This document shows positions 5,812-6,346 of a stretch of DNA of 6,346 nt, piece after piece. Location: assembly GCA_019422005.1 (NCBI GenBank), contig JAHZEF010000087.1:3265-9610 (forward strand), given 5' to 3'. This stretch comes from Clostridiales bacterium (GTDB lineage Bacteria > Bacillota > Clostridia > Oscillospirales > Oscillospiraceae). The notes under the pieces are model-generated. The model was not told the DNA's origin, did not search any database, and worked only from the letters and a program-made list of their open reading frames with translations. The position numbers were made by a program, and so were the translations under genes. Every line of letters starts with the position of its first letter. Within the stretch, counting starts at the first letter, position 1.

Positions 5812-6346
5812 ATGGCAAAAAAACATATGCAGTCAAAACAAGTGAAGAACGCGCCCGGTGACGCCAATGAACGGGCGAACCGGACCATTTTGAGCCGCAC
5901 ATTCTTTTTAATGGTGTGTGGCATTGTTGCATTTATACCGCTGATCGCAACGCTGTTTCAGCTGATGGTTGTCGACCATGACGAATATGAGCAGATGGCG
6001 ATCCAGAACCAGACCCGCAGCACGGCGGTCACAGCCGACCGCGGTATGGTCTATGACCGGAACATGAATATTCTGGCCACCTCGACCACGGTGGAAAATG
6101 TCTTTATCGACCCCAATGAGATCCAGCAGAAGGAGCAGGATCTGAACCTGATCGCCACAGGCCTCAGCGAAATCCTGGATGTGGAACCCGGGTTCGTCTT
6201 TGAGCAGGCTGCGGACACCACCAAGCGGTATAAGGTGATCAAACGGAAGATCGAGGACGACCTGTCGCAGGAGGTCCGCGATTTTATCAATGAAAACGAG
6301 ATCCAGGGCGTATATCTGGAGCCGGATACCAAGCGGTATTATCCGT
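5812..6346 (+). CDS. Class B penicillin-binding protein (FtsI/PBP2B/SpoVD type), partial (N-terminal 178 residues)
   Basis: The frame is open from the ATG at 5812 to the right edge. A short basic cytoplasmic tail precedes one transmembrane segment (about residues 29-53, FFLMVCGIVAFIPLIATLFQ). Next comes the class B PBP linker signature NQTRSTAVTADRGMVYDRNMNILATS (R77-G78, D82-R83-N84). The region to 178, including GVYLEPDTKRYYP, fits the pedestal (dimerisation) domain; the transpeptidase domain with SxxK, SxN and KTG lies beyond the window. Such enzymes cross-link septal or spore-cortex peptidoglycan. Position after ftsL suggests the division PBP or the SpoVD paralogue found at this site in spore formers; these cannot be told apart here. 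A TGA lies in frame two codons upstream, so 5812 is the first possible start; its ribosome site (AGGA, 5802-5805) is weak. Confidence 0.92.
   Translation, partial: MAKKHMQSKQVKNAPGDANERANRTILSRTFFLMVCGIVAFIPLIATLFQLMVVDHDEYEQMAIQNQTRSTAVTADRGMVYDRNMNILATSTTVENVFIDPNEIQQKEQDLNLIATGLSEILDVEPGFVFEQAADTTKRYKVIKRKIEDDLSQEVRDFINENEIQGVYLEPDTKRYYP

Overview
This GC-rich window looks like chromosomal DNA of a Gram-positive anaerobe in the class Clostridia, possibly an Oscillospiraceae-type gut bacterium. The evidence is a clostridial-type 2[4Fe-4S] ferredoxin, a ClpC-type (UVR-containing) Clp ATPase, a Firmicutes-style gene order mraZ-rsmH-ftsL-pbp, strong Shine-Dalgarno sites and sigma-A-like promoters. 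The assignment below class level is a guess from gene content and base composition.

Layout. Positions 1-719 are read leftward: a small ferredoxin gene (549-719) with its own promoter, then a strong hairpin, then the start of a TrmN6/YfiC-type tRNA adenine methyltransferase that runs off the left edge. A divergent intergenic region of about 170 bp separates these from a rightward clpC-like AAA+ unfoldase gene (893-3250), which ends at a perfect 21-bp-stem terminator. A gap of 415 bp follows. Its first part is GC-rich with no gene I can support. Its second part is AT-rich and regulatory: a LexA/SOS-like box, phased A/T tracts, a sigma-A-like promoter and a 10-bp-periodic array of GTGGAG-like repeats that matches an MraZ operator. 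The array runs into the mraZ ribosome binding site.

From 3666 to the right edge lies the start of the dcw (division and cell wall) cluster: mraZ (TTG start), rsmH overlapping mraZ by one base, an FtsL/DivIC-like membrane coiled-coil protein, and the N-terminal part of a class B penicillin-binding protein. An extended -10 promoter and a structured leader lie between ftsL and the PBP gene, so the PBP may also be transcribed independently.

Functional reading. MraZ probably represses its own promoter through the repeat array. RsmH methylates C1402 of 16S rRNA. FtsL and the PBP belong to the division machinery that builds septal peptidoglycan. The ferredoxin, TrmN6 and ClpC genes are housekeeping neighbours with no clear functional link to the division genes. 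I see no mobile element, CRISPR array, tRNA, rRNA or defence-type system. The best leads are regulatory: the MraZ operator array, the SOS-like box upstream of the dcw promoter, and the leader before the PBP gene.
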